The notes: generated from the sequence alone by a model not told the origin. 33,122 bases of DNA from Streptococcus pseudopneumoniae (GCF_001068775.1 NZ_JWAJ01000012.1:1-33122); one strand, 5' to 3'. Shown: positions 17,640 through 27,241, counted from the stretch's first letter. Numbers and translations are program-made.

Positions 17640-17746
17640 TATTCATAGGTGATGACACTAACTTAAACTTTGTCATATTCAGCGATAAAGATACTCAAAG
17701 GAGTAACATTTCATTCATTTTCATTCCTTTACATAAATCATTCTTT

Positions 17747-17775
17747 ATTATATAGGAATGACCTGGATTTTTCAA
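17747..17775 (-). promoter_or_regulatory. Promoter of the ABC exporter pair
   Basis: TTGAAA (17775-17770), 17-bp spacer, TATAAT (17752-17747) on the minus strand. The expected start near 17740 leaves an untranslated leader of about 155 bases before the ATG at 17584. Confidence 0.75.
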
Positions 17776-17804
17776 ACCATACGCTGGGGAAATACTTCTT
17801 TTTC

Positions 17805-17813
17805 TGGTATAAT
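17805..17813 (+). promoter_or_regulatory. Extended -10 promoter of exoA
   Basis: TGG-TATAAT lies about 33 bases before the exoA start. There is no convincing -35 hexamer, which is common for extended -10 promoters in streptococci. It overlaps the upstream flank of the divergent exporter promoter. Confidence 0.6.
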
Positions 17814-17846
17814 ATTGTCTATAATCTGAATGAAAAGGTAAACATT

Positions 17847-18674
17847 ATGAAATTGATCTCATGGAACATTGATTCCCTCAATGCAGCGTTGACGAGTGAT
17901 TCTGCGCGTGCGAAATTATCACAAGACGTCCTCCAAACCTTGGTTGCTGAAAATGCTGATATCATTGCCATCCAAGAAACCAAGCTTTCAGCTAAAGGTC
18001 CTACTAAAAAACACCTCGAGGTGTTAGAAGAACTCTTCCCTGGATATGAAAATACTTGGCGTTCCTCTCAAGAACCTGCTCGTAAAGGTTATGCTGGAAC
18101 TATGTTTCTCTATAAGAAAGAACTAACTCCAACTATCAGCTTTCCGGAAATCGGTGCACCTTCTACCATGGACTCTGAAGGCCGTATCATCACTTTAGAA
18201 TTTGATACATTTTTCGTGACTCAAGTTTACACACCAAACGCTGGTGATGGACTCAAACGCTTGGAAGAGCGACAAGTTTGGGATGTCAAATATGCGGAGT
18301 ACTTGGCTCAACTAGATAAGCAAAAACCTGTCCTAGCAACCGGGGACTACAACGTTGCTCACAAGGAAATTGACCTTGCTAACCCCGCCAGCAACCGCCG
18401 TTCACCAGGTTTCACAGACGAAGAGCGTGAAGGATTTACAAACCTTTTAGCCAAAGGATTTACAGATACCTTCCGCCATATCCATGGAGATGTGCCAGAA
18501 CGCTATACTTGGTGGGCACAACGCAGCAAGACTTCAAAAATCAACAACACAGGCTGGAGAATCGACTACTGGCTCACAAGTAACCGTGTAGCAGACAAGA
18601 TTACCAAGTCAGACATGATTGACTCCGGTGCCCGTCAAGACCATACACCGATTGTCATGGAGATTGATTTCTAA
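17847..18674 (+). CDS. exoA: Exodeoxyribonuclease III / AP endonuclease
   Basis: 275 residues from the ATG at 17847, with AAAAGG eight bases upstream. The open frame begins earlier (17670) but that part has no family similarity and spans the promoter. MKLISWNIDSLNAAL at the N-terminus, IQETKLS with the metal-binding Glu, GDYNVAHKEIDLANP, the WWAQRSKTSKINNTGWRIDYWL loop and DHTPIVMEID at the end are diagnostic. It cleaves abasic sites and removes 3' blocks in base excision repair. It matches the pneumococcal ExoA in length, and a VOC gene follows 11 bases later. Confidence 0.97.
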   Translation: MKLISWNIDSLNAALTSDSARAKLSQDVLQTLVAENADIIAIQETKLSAKGPTKKHLEVLEELFPGYENTWRSSQEPARKGYAGTMFLYKKELTPTISFPEIGAPSTMDSEGRIITLEFDTFFVTQVYTPNAGDGLKRLEERQVWDVKYAEYLAQLDKQKPVLATGDYNVAHKEIDLANPASNRRSPGFTDEEREGFTNLLAKGFTDTFRHIHGDVPERYTWWAQRSKTSKINNTGWRIDYWLTSNRVADKITKSDMIDSGARQDHTPIVMEIDF

Positions 18675-18685
18675 GGAGAAAACGA

Positions 18686-19072
18686 ATGGACTATCAAGCT
18701 GTCATCCCTGAATTTGTCGTATCGGATATCGAGAAATCGCGTCACTTCTACTGCGACTTATTGGGATTCTCTGTCGAATACGAGCGTCCAGAGGAAAAAT
18801 TTCTCTTCCTTTCGCTTGAAGACTGCCAACTTATGCTAGAAGAAGGCAACGCAGAAGAATTATCCCAACTGACTTATCCTTTCGGGCGTGGTGTCAATAT
18901 CTCCTTTGGCATCAAGGATGTCCCTAGACTCCATCAGAAAGTAATCGAGTCTAACTATCCTATTCATCGTCCATTGACCAAAAGAGAATTTCGTGTTGAT
19001 GAACAATATATCTATCCCCATGAATTTGCAGTTTTAGATCCAGATGGCTATTTTTTAAGATTTAGTGAATAG
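18686..19072 (+). CDS. VOC (glyoxalase/bleomycin-resistance fold) protein
   Basis: 128 residues in two beta-alpha-beta-beta-beta modules. IPEFVVSDIEKSRHFYCDLLGFSVEYE is the first, and AVLDPDGYFLRFSE closes the second, as in bleomycin-resistance-type VOC proteins. Members bind metals or bulky aromatic drugs, or act as small dioxygenase-like enzymes. The metal ligands are not obvious enough to name a reaction. It is co-transcribed with exoA (GGAG before the start) and ends at a shared bidirectional terminator. Confidence 0.88.
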   Translation: MDYQAVIPEFVVSDIEKSRHFYCDLLGFSVEYERPEEKFLFLSLEDCQLMLEEGNAEELSQLTYPFGRGVNISFGIKDVPRLHQKVIESNYPIHRPLTKREFRVDEQYIYPHEFAVLDPDGYFLRFSE

Positions 19073-19101
19073 TATAACACAGCACTAGAGTGGAAAAGTA
19101 A

Positions 19102-19130
19102 TAAAAAAAGAGGCATATGCCTCTTTTTTA
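19102..19130. terminator. Bidirectional intrinsic terminator
   Basis: A perfect palindrome, AAAAAAAGAGGCATATGCCTC followed by TTTTTTTA, with T-runs in both directions. It separates the rightward exoA-VOC unit from the leftward thioesterase gene. Confidence 0.93.
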
Positions 19131-19136
19131 TATTTC

Positions 19137-19541
19137 CTATATCCTCACCTGTCTATCTTCAGATCGATGTCCTGTGACAAACATGGTGAAGGTTGCCTTG
19201 CAGACATTTCGACCATCTTGGTTGATGATGTCAACATCGACGACACAAGTGGTACGTCCTTGGTGGACACATTCTCCTTTGATAGTGAGAACATCCCCTA
19301 GATTTCCAGCTTTCAGATAGTTGATGGAAGACTGGAGTGTCACCCCGTCTAATCCTAGCGAAATCACCACAAGACCACTGATTTGGTCACATAGGGTAAA
19401 TAGATAGCCTCCATGGGCATTTCCATAGTAGTTGAGTGAAGAGTCCACTACTTTTGTCGTCACCACAACGTGGCCATCTCTCATTTTTTCAATTTCGTAA
19501 TTTTCAAAGGCAGATATAGCGTCAAAGTGAAAATCTTTCAT
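19137..19541 (-). CDS. PaaI-type hotdog thioesterase
   Basis: 134 residues from the ATG at 19541 (AGGAGG upstream). A seven-codon upstream extension is not needed. NAHGGYLFTLCDQISGLVV is the hotdog-fold helix with the family's conserved Asn/His-Gly-Gly pattern, and LTIKGECVHQGRTTCVVDVDI is the following strand pair. Relatives hydrolyse acyl-CoA or aryl-CoA thioesters. The natural substrate is unknown. It is a single-gene unit. Confidence 0.88.
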   Translation of the reverse strand: MKDFHFDAISAFENYEIEKMRDGHVVVTTKVVDSSLNYYGNAHGGYLFTLCDQISGLVVISLGLDGVTLQSSINYLKAGNLGDVLTIKGECVHQGRTTCVVDVDIINQDGRNVCKATFTMFVTGHRSEDRQVRI

Positions 19542-19610
19542 ACGTTCCTCCTGATATTTCAAACGACACTATGATACTACTTTTCAAGACTCTACGCAAG
19601 AGAGAAGCAC

Positions 19611-21092
19611 TTATTCGGGCAAAATACCCACCTGCTCCACAAAGCGCATAAAGGCAGCTTGTCCTTCTTCTGTTTGCTTGTAAACTCCTGCATCTTCCAA
19701 AACTCGAGCAAAGATTTTTCCAACAGATTCTTGGACGATATTAAGAGCTTGGTCTTTGTCAGTCAATCCAGGATGGGATTCTTTCAATTCATCTGCCCAT
19801 TCTTGGTGATAATCTGCTACTAGAACATCCTCTCCGACTAGATAAGCTGCTACTTGCTCCACTTCTTCCTTCAAGCGTGGTGGCAAGATAGCCAATCCCA
19901 TAACCTCTATCAAGCCGATATTTTCCTTCTTGATATGTTGAACATCCTTGTGGGGATGATAGATACCATCTGGATGCTCTGGAGATGTTTGATTGTCCCG
20001 CAAGACCAAATCTAACTCAAACTGCCCATCTCGCTTACGCGCAATCGGTGTGATAGTGTGATGCGGTGTTCCATTACTTTCTGCCAAGACCTGTACACTT
20101 GGATCTGAGTATTGACGCCAAGCCAGTAAGATTTTATCCGCTAGTTCTGTCAAATCCTCTTTAGAATCTGAAGTTAGTCGAATGACGGACATAGGCCACT
20201 GGACAATTCCTGCTTTGACAGTTTCAAAACCGTCAAAGATAAAGCTTTTCTGAATAGGAGCCACTTCCATTGGGAATACATGGCACCCACCTTGGTAATG
20301 ATCATGGGTCAGGATGGAGCCACCCACGATTGGCAAATCAGCATTTGAACCAGCAAAGTAGCCTGGAAACTGCTCCACAATCGCTAACAAACGTTCAAAA
20401 CTTTGGCGACTAATAACCATAGGACGATGTTGGCTATCTAGGAAAATACAGTGCTCATTAAAGTAAGCGTAAGGCGAATATTGGAAGCCCCACTCCTGAC
20501 CAGAAATATCAAAACGAATAATTCGGTGATTGCTTCTAGCTGGATGATTGACACGACCATGATAACCTTCATTCTCCATACAGAGCTGACATTGAGGATA
20601 GTTACTGGATTTAACCAACTTAGCTGCCGCTATCTCTTTTGGATCCTTTTCAGGCTTAGAAAGATTGATGGTAATCTCCAGTTCACCGTAGTCAGATGGT
20701 ACACGATAAGCAATATTCTTTGCGATAGCCTTCAGTTTGATGTAGTCATTCTTCTGACTGAGTTGGTAGAAATCCGCAATTGCCTGCTCTGGTGACTGGG
20801 CATAGGTATCCCAAAAATCACGATTAACCTGACTTGGACAAGGCGTTACCAAGTCCATGAGGTCAGCACCGAGAATCTCACGCGCAGCCAGACTATCTTC
20901 AATCGTTCCCAAGCAAACGGCTTCCTCGACAAGCTGATCTTTTAGTTCAATCAAGTTATCCTGGTCAGTCTCAACGTCCAAAACTCCTTCACCAACCAAG
21001 CCCAAAACACGATTGGTCAGATAGATACGGTCCAACTCTTCAAAGGTACTTTCTGCAATGACTTTGGTAACAAATCTTTCTACTAAGGTCAC
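19611..21092 (-). CDS. galT: Galactose-1-phosphate uridylyltransferase (type 2)
   Basis: 493 residues, the length of the Firmicute-type (class II) GalT, longer than the enteric form. [26 protein letters not shown] and [20 protein letters not shown] (His-rich active-site segment) are typical. It exchanges UMP between UDP-glucose and galactose 1-phosphate in the Leloir pathway. Its ATG overlaps the HAD stop by one base (TAATG), so translation is coupled. The usual partners GalE or GalM are not in this window. Confidence 0.97.
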   Translation of the reverse strand: MTLVERFVTKVIAESTFEELDRIYLTNRVLGLVGEGVLDVETDQDNLIELKDQLVEEAVCLGTIEDSLAAREILGADLMDLVTPCPSQVNRDFWDTYAQSPEQAIADFYQLSQKNDYIKLKAIAKNIAYRVPSDYGELEITINLSKPEKDPKEIAAAKLVKSSNYPQCQLCMENEGYHGRVNHPARSNHRIIRFDISGQEWGFQYSPYAYFNEHCIFLDSQHRPMVISRQSFERLLAIVEQFPGYFAGSNADLPIVGGSILTHDHYQGGCHVFPMEVAPIQKSFIFDGFETVKAGIVQWPMSVIRLTSDSKEDLTELADKILLAWRQYSDPSVQVLAESNGTPHHTITPIARKRDGQFELDLVLRDNQTSPEHPDGIYHPHKDVQHIKKENIGLIEVMGLAILPPRLKEEVEQVAAYLVGEDVLVADYHQEWADELKESHPGLTDKDQALNIVQESVGKIFARVLEDAGVYKQTEEGQAAFMRFVEQVGILPE

Positions 21093-21751
21093 TAGAAAAC
21101 CTCCTTCTTACTTTCTAAATAGTCTCTAACAACATCCAAATCCTGAAAAACTTGTTCTGTTTTATTTAAGAAAGACTGTGCTGGTATTTTTAAATCTGGA
21201 ATACAAATAACTGGAATTCCAGCTCTGGATGCCGCTTCAATCCCTGCTTCACTATCCTCTAGTACCAAGCAATTCTCTGGTAAAACGTTCAAATCACTGC
21301 AGGCCTTTAAGAATATATCAGGGTATGGTTTGCTTCGCTTTACATCTTTTGCAAAAACTAGATGGTCAAATAGGGATAGTATACCATTGCTATCCAATAT
21401 CATTCTAGCTCGAGATTCAACACTTGATGTTGCTAAAACGATTGGAATTCCTTCTCTTTGCAAATAAGTAAGCAAATTTTTAGCACCTTTTTTTAAATTT
21501 ACACCTTTGGCTAAGATTTGAGCTTCCAGTTCATAAACTTTATCCAAGGTTTGGTCAAAGTTCCAAGGTAAATCATAGGTATCCAAAAATCGTTGAACAT
21601 TCTCCTCTTCCCTATGTCCACTGTAGTCTCTAGAATAAGTTTCTTCTGTGAAAGGAATTCCAAAATCTCTAAGCAATTCTTGATAAACTTTTAGAGAAAT
21701 GATTTCAGTATCGGCTAATAAGCCATCTAAATCAAATATTACAGCTTCCAT
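21092..21751 (-). CDS. HAD-superfamily hydrolase, beta-phosphoglucomutase-like, within gal operon
   Basis: 219 residues. All four HAD motifs are present: [13 protein letters not shown] (motif I with nucleophile Asp and the +2 Asp), VLATSS (II), Lys in [13 protein letters not shown] (III) and [12 protein letters not shown] (IV). The cap type and motif IV fit sugar-phosphate phosphatases and beta-phosphoglucomutases. It is inserted between galK and galT with overlaps or short gaps, so a task on galactose phosphates is likely, but this is inferred from position. Two hand-counted 60-base lines of the gene hold 19 G+C each, compared with 31 in one line of galK, so base use may be lower than its neighbours. 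Confidence 0.88.
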   Translation of the reverse strand: MEAVIFDLDGLLADTEIISLKVYQELLRDFGIPFTEETYSRDYSGHREEENVQRFLDTYDLPWNFDQTLDKVYELEAQILAKGVNLKKGAKNLLTYLQREGIPIVLATSSVESRARMILDSNGILSLFDHLVFAKDVKRSKPYPDIFLKACSDLNVLPENCLVLEDSEAGIEAASRAGIPVICIPDLKIPAQSFLNKTEQVFQDLDVVRDYLESKKEVF

Positions 21752-21762
21752 ATCCTTCTCTC

Positions 21763-22941
21763 CTAATCTAAGACGCGAGTACCACCTGCAACTTCAGCGA
21801 TATAGAAGCTTGGTGCATAGCCAACGATTTCTTCGTAGTGTTTGCCAACAGCTTCTTTAAAGGATTCAACTGCATCTTTTTGAACCAAGGCAATGGCACA
21901 ACCACCAAAACCTGCTCCTGTCATACGAGCACCGAGAACACCTTCTTGAGCCCAAGCTGTATGAACAAGAGTATCCAATTCCAAGCCAGTCACTTCGTAA
22001 TCATGCTCAAGAGAAACGTGAGACGCATTCATCAAACGACCAAACTTGTCCAAATCTCCTGCTTGAAGAGCCGCTTGTGCTTTAAGTGTACGTTGGTTTT
22101 CAAGAACAGCATGGCGAGCACGTTTCAAACGATTTTCATCTTTGATGAGGTAACTGTATTCATCAAAAGCCCACTCATCCAATTCACCCAAGGTTTGAAT
22201 GTCCAAGGCCACTTGGAGTTCTTCTACAGCTTTTTCACACTCAGCGCGGCGTTCATTGTACTTAGAGTCTGCAAGTTCACGGCGTTTGTTGGTATTCATG
22301 ATAACAACGACATTGTCTTTCAAATCAAGTGGAACCAAGTCGTATTCTAGAGTATTAGTATCTAGGTAAATAGCACGTTGGTCTGCCCCCATACCGATAG
22401 CAAATTGGTCCATAATACCAGAGTTAACACCGATAAAGTTATTCTCTGTCAATTTTCCGATTTTAACTAAGTCTAGACGGTCCAATTTTAGGTCAAAGAG
22501 GTATTCTGCTACGACACCTGTCAAAAGTTCCAAAGATGCTGAAGATGACAAACCAGCACCATTTGGGATATTTCCAAATACATAGAAATCAAAACCTTTA
22601 TCAATCACATGACCAGCTTCTTGCAAGAAATGAAGGACACCTTTTGGATAGTTGGTCCAGTTGTGCTCTTTCTCAAACTTAAGGTCAGCTAGAGGCACTT
22701 CAATGATGCCTTTGTCCTCAAAGTTCGCGGAGTAGAAACGCAATACTTGGTCATCGCGCTTGCGTGCAGCTCCGTAAGTTCCTAATGAAATAGCTGCTGG
22801 GAAAACATGCCCACCGTTATAGTCAGTATGTTCCCCAATCAAGTTGATGCGCCCTGGTGAGAAGAAGGTTTGATCCGCTTCTTGATCAAAAACAGCCAAA
22901 AAATCCTTGCGAAGTGCTTCAGCAGTAAGATGTTGTGTCAT
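21763..22941 (-). CDS. galK: Galactokinase
   Basis: 392 residues, GHMP kinase. The galactokinase signature [19 protein letters not shown], the ATP-binding [15 protein letters not shown] and the C-terminal [13 protein letters not shown] are all intact. It phosphorylates galactose at C1. It is the first gene of galK-HAD-galT and is transcribed away from galR. AAAGGAG lies before the start. Confidence 0.98.
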   Translation of the reverse strand: MTQHLTAEALRKDFLAVFDQEADQTFFSPGRINLIGEHTDYNGGHVFPAAISLGTYGAARKRDDQVLRFYSANFEDKGIIEVPLADLKFEKEHNWTNYPKGVLHFLQEAGHVIDKGFDFYVFGNIPNGAGLSSSASLELLTGVVAEYLFDLKLDRLDLVKIGKLTENNFIGVNSGIMDQFAIGMGADQRAIYLDTNTLEYDLVPLDLKDNVVVIMNTNKRRELADSKYNERRAECEKAVEELQVALDIQTLGELDEWAFDEYSYLIKDENRLKRARHAVLENQRTLKAQAALQAGDLDKFGRLMNASHVSLEHDYEVTGLELDTLVHTAWAQEGVLGARMTGAGFGGCAIALVQKDAVESFKEAVGKHYEEIVGYAPSFYIAEVAGGTRVLD

Positions 22942-22984
22942 ATGAATTCTCCTTTGACGAAATATTAGGTAAAAAAGTTTATCC

Positions 22985-22998
22985 TGTAATCGTTTTCT
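22985..22998 (-). promoter_or_regulatory. cre / GalR-like operator at the galK start site
   Basis: AGAAAACGATTACA (read on the minus strand) matches the cre pattern at 12 of 14 positions by my count and has the central CG of LacI-family operators. It lies just after the -10 element and overlaps the expected transcription start. Either CcpA or the divergent GalR could bind here. Confidence 0.55.
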
Positions 22999-23001
22999 TC
23001 T

Positions 23002-23030
23002 ATTGTACCCAAGGGTTTTGCTTAGGTCAA
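23002..23030 (-). promoter_or_regulatory. Promoter of galK operon
   Basis: TTGACC (23030-23025), 17-bp spacer, TACAAT (23007-23002) on the minus strand. A GalR or CcpA site follows at once. Confidence 0.8.
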
Positions 23031-23064
23031 CATTTTTACCGATATTTTACTAAACTATGAGTAA

Positions 23065-24111
<1,047 letters not shown>

Positions 24112-24131
24112 GTACAACACTTGAACATAAA

Positions 24132-24178
24132 AAAATCCTAATAAGAGCTTTTCAGTTCTCTATTAGGATTTTCTTTTT
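24132..24178. terminator. Bidirectional intrinsic terminator
   Basis: AAAATCCTAATA pairs with TATTAGGATTTT, with an inner AGAG/CTCT extension, and T-runs occur on both strands. It serves galR on the plus strand and the dehydrogenase on the minus strand. Confidence 0.85.
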
Positions 24179-25216
24179 TTAATCCATCACAATCATAGAC
24201 TTAATGGTCTTGCGTTCATCCATAGCCTTATAAGCTTGGTCGATATCTTTCAGTTTATAGCTTGAAGTAAAGACACGGCCTGGATTGATATCACCATCAA
24301 GAACAGCTTTAAGCAAGAATTGCTTATCGTATGTTGTCGCAGAAGCTGCTCCACCTGCGACAGAGATATTTTGCATAAAGGTTGAACCAAGAGCACGATT
24401 CTTATAATGTGGAACTCCTACAAATCCCATGCGCCCTCCATTGTGAAGGACACCTAGTGCTTGCTCAACAGCCACTTCAGTACCGACGCACTCAAGTGCT
24501 GCATCTGCTCCTCCTCCGAGGATTTCACGCACCTTGGCAATACCTTCTTCACCACGTTCGCCCACGACAGCTGTCGCTCCTGACTCCAAGGCCATTTTTT
24601 GTCGATCTTCATGACGACTCATAAGGATAATTTGTGAAGCTCCACGCATCTTAGCAGCAATGACAGCACATTGGCCAACAGCCCCATCGCCAATTACGAC
24701 AACCTTATCACCTGGTTTCACATCTGCCACACGCGCTGCATGATAGCCTGTTGGCATGACATCAGCCAGAGTCAAGAGAGACTTGAGCATACCTTCTGTG
24801 TAGTCAGACGGTTGTCCAGGAATTTTTACAAGGGCCCAATTAGCATAGTGGAAGCGGAGATATTCAGCTTGGAAATTTCCACCTAGGTTATTTCCAATAT
24901 GATTGTCACAGGAACCATCAAATCCAGCACGACAGGCATCACATTCCCCACAACCATGAGTAAATGGCACAATCACAAAATCACCAGGCTTGACCGTGGT
25001 AATGGCTTCTCCAGTTTCTTCAACGATTCCAATCGCTTCGTGTCCACTATTTTTATGCCCCGCTTTAATATCTGGATTTCGGTAACTCCAAAGATCCGAA
25101 CCACAAACACAAGCACGAACCACACGGATAATGACGTCATCCGATTCTTGAATGCTTGGACGCTTAACTTCTTCAATACCGACCTGACCTGCCTTGGTAT
25201 AAATTGCTGATTTCAT
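24179..25216 (-). CDS. adhB: Zinc-dependent medium-chain alcohol dehydrogenase
   Basis: 345 residues. The catalytic zinc ligands are visible in RACVCGSD and GHKNSGHEAIG. The structural zinc site is HGCGECDACRAGFDGSC (four Cys) and the NAD-binding turn is VVIGDGAVGQCAV. In pneumococci the gene at this place is linked to NmlR and to aldehyde or S-nitrosoglutathione stress defence, so an aldehyde-detoxifying role is a fair guess. Here no MerR-type gene lies next to it. AGAGAGG precedes the start. The symbol follows pneumococcal usage and is tentative. Confidence 0.9.
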   Translation of the reverse strand: MKSAIYTKAGQVGIEEVKRPSIQESDDVIIRVVRACVCGSDLWSYRNPDIKAGHKNSGHEAIGIVEETGEAITTVKPGDFVIVPFTHGCGECDACRAGFDGSCDNHIGNNLGGNFQAEYLRFHYANWALVKIPGQPSDYTEGMLKSLLTLADVMPTGYHAARVADVKPGDKVVVIGDGAVGQCAVIAAKMRGASQIILMSRHEDRQKMALESGATAVVGERGEEGIAKVREILGGGADAALECVGTEVAVEQALGVLHNGGRMGFVGVPHYKNRALGSTFMQNISVAGGAASATTYDKQFLLKAVLDGDINPGRVFTSSYKLKDIDQAYKAMDERKTIKSMIVMD

Positions 25217-25245
25217 AACATTTCCTCTCTGTATCTAACTACCTT

Positions 25246-25257
25246 AAGTATACACTT
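25246..25257. promoter_or_regulatory. Imperfect dyad before the dehydrogenase gene
   Basis: AAGTATACACTT, with AAGT and ACTT as outer arms, lies about 30 bases before the start. A TTGATA hexamer is just upstream on the minus strand. MerR-family operators sit between -35 and -10 in this way, but I cannot define a good -10 with the usual 19-bp spacing, so this is only a candidate. Confidence 0.35.
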
Positions 25258-25292
25258 TTTATCAAGCTTTCGCTCACTTATACTACATCTCA

Positions 25293-26195
25293 TTAATGAT
25301 GATGTTCATGTTCATATCTTTGGATTGCCTCTATCTCCTCCATATTCCGCTTATGGGCTTGGTGAGTTTCTAGGTCCGCATCAATCTCAATGGTGATATT
25401 TTGGAAACCACAATCTTTGAGTAGGGTTCGAATGGATTCTTTACAAACCTCCATCTGTTCAATTTCTTTTAGACAAACATGGACAATGGCATTTTTTTCC
25501 AAACCATCCATAGTCCAGAGATTGAGCTGATTAAGGCTAGCGACATGGTCCAACTGCTCCAAGTCGCTTTTTACTTGCTTGATATCCACTCCTTCTGGCA
25601 CAGCATCAAGGAAAATCTTGAGCGTGCTCCAAAAACGTGGAATGGCTTTCGACAGAATAAAGAAGGAAATGACAAGGGATAGGAGCGGATCCAGAATATA
25701 CCAGTCGGTAAATCGCAGAACAATGGCCATCAGGATAACAGCCACCCAACCCAGAGTATCTTCCAGAAAGTGCAGGCTCAAAATAGACTCATTCTTAGTT
25801 TTTCCCTTACGAACTACTAGACTTGCTAGTACATTAATGCTAACAGCGATGATTCCTAGCCAGAGAATCCCCTCATCATTGACAGGTTGTGGATGAAAGA
25901 GTTTCGTTATATTTTCCAAAATGACCAAAACGGACCCTGTAATCAGAATCACAGCTGTTACCAAGGCACCTAGAAGACTAAACCGTTTATAACCCAGGGT
26001 ATAATGACTATCTTCTTCACGATTGGAAATTGTTTCAAGAAAGGCTGATACCCCAATTGCGATTGCATCTCCCAAATCATGAACAGAGTCAGCAAGAACA
26101 GCACTGGAACCAAACACTCCACCAGCGATAAACTCGATAATGGCATAACTCAAATTTAAGAAAAAAGCTAACCAAACTGTATGTTTTGTCTTCAT
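25293..26195 (-). CDS. czcD: Cation diffusion facilitator, zinc exporter
   Basis: 300 residues from the ATG at 26195, best spaced from AAAGGA. Two other in-frame ATGs lie at 26204 and 26201. Six membrane segments are seen. The metal-transport site residues are DSVHDLGDA and LSLHFLEDTLG. A C-terminal cytosolic domain ends in a His-rich tail (YEHEHHH). It exports zinc (and possibly cobalt or cadmium) using the proton gradient. It is divergent from sczA, whose product controls czcD in pneumococci, and an SczA-type operator overlaps its promoter. Confidence 0.95.
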   Translation of the reverse strand: MKTKHTVWLAFFLNLSYAIIEFIAGGVFGSSAVLADSVHDLGDAIAIGVSAFLETISNREEDSHYTLGYKRFSLLGALVTAVILITGSVLVILENITKLFHPQPVNDEGILWLGIIAVSINVLASLVVRKGKTKNESILSLHFLEDTLGWVAVILMAIVLRFTDWYILDPLLSLVISFFILSKAIPRFWSTLKIFLDAVPEGVDIKQVKSDLEQLDHVASLNQLNLWTMDGLEKNAIVHVCLKEIEQMEVCKESIRTLLKDCGFQNITIEIDADLETHQAHKRNMEEIEAIQRYEHEHHH

Positions 26196-26210
26196 AATCA
26201 TCATTCCTTT

Positions 26211-26240
26211 GTTATAATAGATTCATGAACATCCTGTTCA
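26211..26240 (-). promoter_or_regulatory. czcD promoter with SczA operator
   Basis: TGAACA-TCC-TGTTCA (26226-26240 on the plus strand) is a perfect dyad with a 3-bp centre. It matches the TGAACA/TGTTCA motif described for SczA in pneumococcus. One arm doubles as a -35 (TGAACA on the minus strand, 26231-26226), with TATAAC 18 bp downstream (26216-26211). Confidence 0.75.
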
Positions 26241-26275
26241 TTATCATTATCTAACATTCATTACAGAAAGGATAG

Positions 26276-26322
26276 GAACAAACTATTCACTTTGTAAGAT
26301 ACCGAATAGTTTGTTCAAAGTG
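26276..26322 (+). promoter_or_regulatory. Overlapping inverted repeats before sczA
   Basis: GAACAAACTATTC (26276-26288) is the exact complement of GAATAGTTTGTTC (26304-26316). In addition, CACTTTG (26288-26294), in the loop of the first pair, complements CAAAGTG (26316-26322) right after it. As RNA this can form an H-type pseudoknot ending five bases before the sczA ATG. As DNA it may be a second SczA operator. No good ribosome-binding site is visible. Confidence 0.65.
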
Positions 26323-26327
26323 TCCAT

Positions 26328-26873
26328 ATGACTGCTCAAGATCGTCGCATTACCAAGACTCGAAAAGCTATCTATACTGCTTTTTTACAATTACTAAATC
26401 AAAAAAGCTTTGAAACGATTACCGTTCAGGAGATAATAGACCTCGCAGATGTCGGTCGCTCTACCTTTTATAGCCATTATGAAAGTAAGGAATTACTCCT
26501 AGATGAGCTCTGCCGATATCTCTTTCATCATCTTTTTGAACACGAGAAAAATATATCTACAGAAGCTTATTTGGCTCATATCTTTTCACATTTTAAGAAA
26601 AATCAAGACCACGTCACCAGTCTCCTTTTCTCTAAAAATGACTACTTCCTCCGTCAATTGCAGAAAGAATTGGAACACCATGTTTATCCCATGGTAGCAG
26701 AGGACTTGCAAGTTGCCTATCCTAATATTCCTACTTCCTACCTCAAACACTTTGTTGTAACTAACTTTATCGAAACACTAACCTGGTGGCTCAAAAAAGG
26801 AAAATCTTATAAGGAAGACCAAGTAGTTGGATTTTACTTGGATGTCATGGAGATGACAACCAAACAAAAATAA
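26328..26873 (+). CDS. sczA: TetR-family zinc-responsive regulator SczA
   Basis: 181 residues. A TetR helix-turn-helix is seen at the N-terminus: TRKAIYTAFLQLLNQKSFETITVQEIIDLADVGRSTFYSHYESKEL fits the family, given here only in part as ITVQEIIDLADVGRSTFYSH. The C-terminal half is a ligand-binding domain with several His and Asp residues that may sense zinc. It lies divergent to czcD, and pneumococcal SczA activates czcD in the presence of zinc. Translation start region lacks a clear Shine-Dalgarno and is preceded by a foldable inverted-repeat cluster. Confidence 0.92.
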   Translation: MTAQDRRITKTRKAIYTAFLQLLNQKSFETITVQEIIDLADVGRSTFYSHYESKELLLDELCRYLFHHLFEHEKNISTEAYLAHIFSHFKKNQDHVTSLLFSKNDYFLRQLQKELEHHVYPMVAEDLQVAYPNIPTSYLKHFVVTNFIETLTWWLKKGKSYKEDQVVGFYLDVMEMTTKQK

Positions 26874-26905
26874 ATTATCATTATTCTAGCTAGAAAGGAA
26901 ATCCT

Positions 26906-27241
26906 ATGAACATCGTTATTATTCTTGTTATTTTTATAATCTTCTTAGCTCTTGCTTTTCCTCTTCTTCATTTATTGGCTAGCCTTTCAGAATTAAGAAA
27001 AGGCAGGAATCTCCTAGGAAATCGGCTTCTCCTTATCGGAAGTAGCCTTGCGACCTTATCTATCTTCCTCTACTTCTTTTTGCCGATTATCGCACTATCT
27101 CTTTGGCTGATTGGCTGTGGATTAATTTGCTACGGAGCCTATTGGAATGGCAAACAAAAAGAAAACTTCCATCCAACCCACCATCTGATTCGAATTGGAA
27201 TTGCACTGGTGCTTACCATCTTGTTAGCCTTGGTACAATAA
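26906..27241 (+). CDS. Small integral membrane protein, unknown function
   Basis: 111 residues with about four hydrophobic segments (roughly residues 3-25, 42-60, 61-76 and 92-110) and a short basic loop after the first (SELRKGRN). AGAAAGGAAA precedes the start at a normal distance. It begins 32 bases after the sczA stop on the same strand, so it may be co-transcribed with sczA. I do not recognise the family. A link to zinc handling would be inferred from position only. It ends at an intrinsic terminator. Confidence 0.75.
   Translation: MNIVIILVIFIIFLALAFPLLHLLASLSELRKGRNLLGNRLLLIGSSLATLSIFLYFFLPIIALSLWLIGCGLICYGAYWNGKQKENFHPTHHLIRIGIALVLTILLALVQ

Noticed and set aside
17670-17846. 59-codon extension of exoA
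   Set aside because: It spans the exoA promoter and has no family similarity. The start at 17847 has a ribosome-binding site and the conserved N-terminus.
21838-22350. 170-codon plus-strand frame inside galK
   Set aside because: Antisense shadow of galK, Cys- and Phe-rich by codon mirroring, without a ribosome-binding site.
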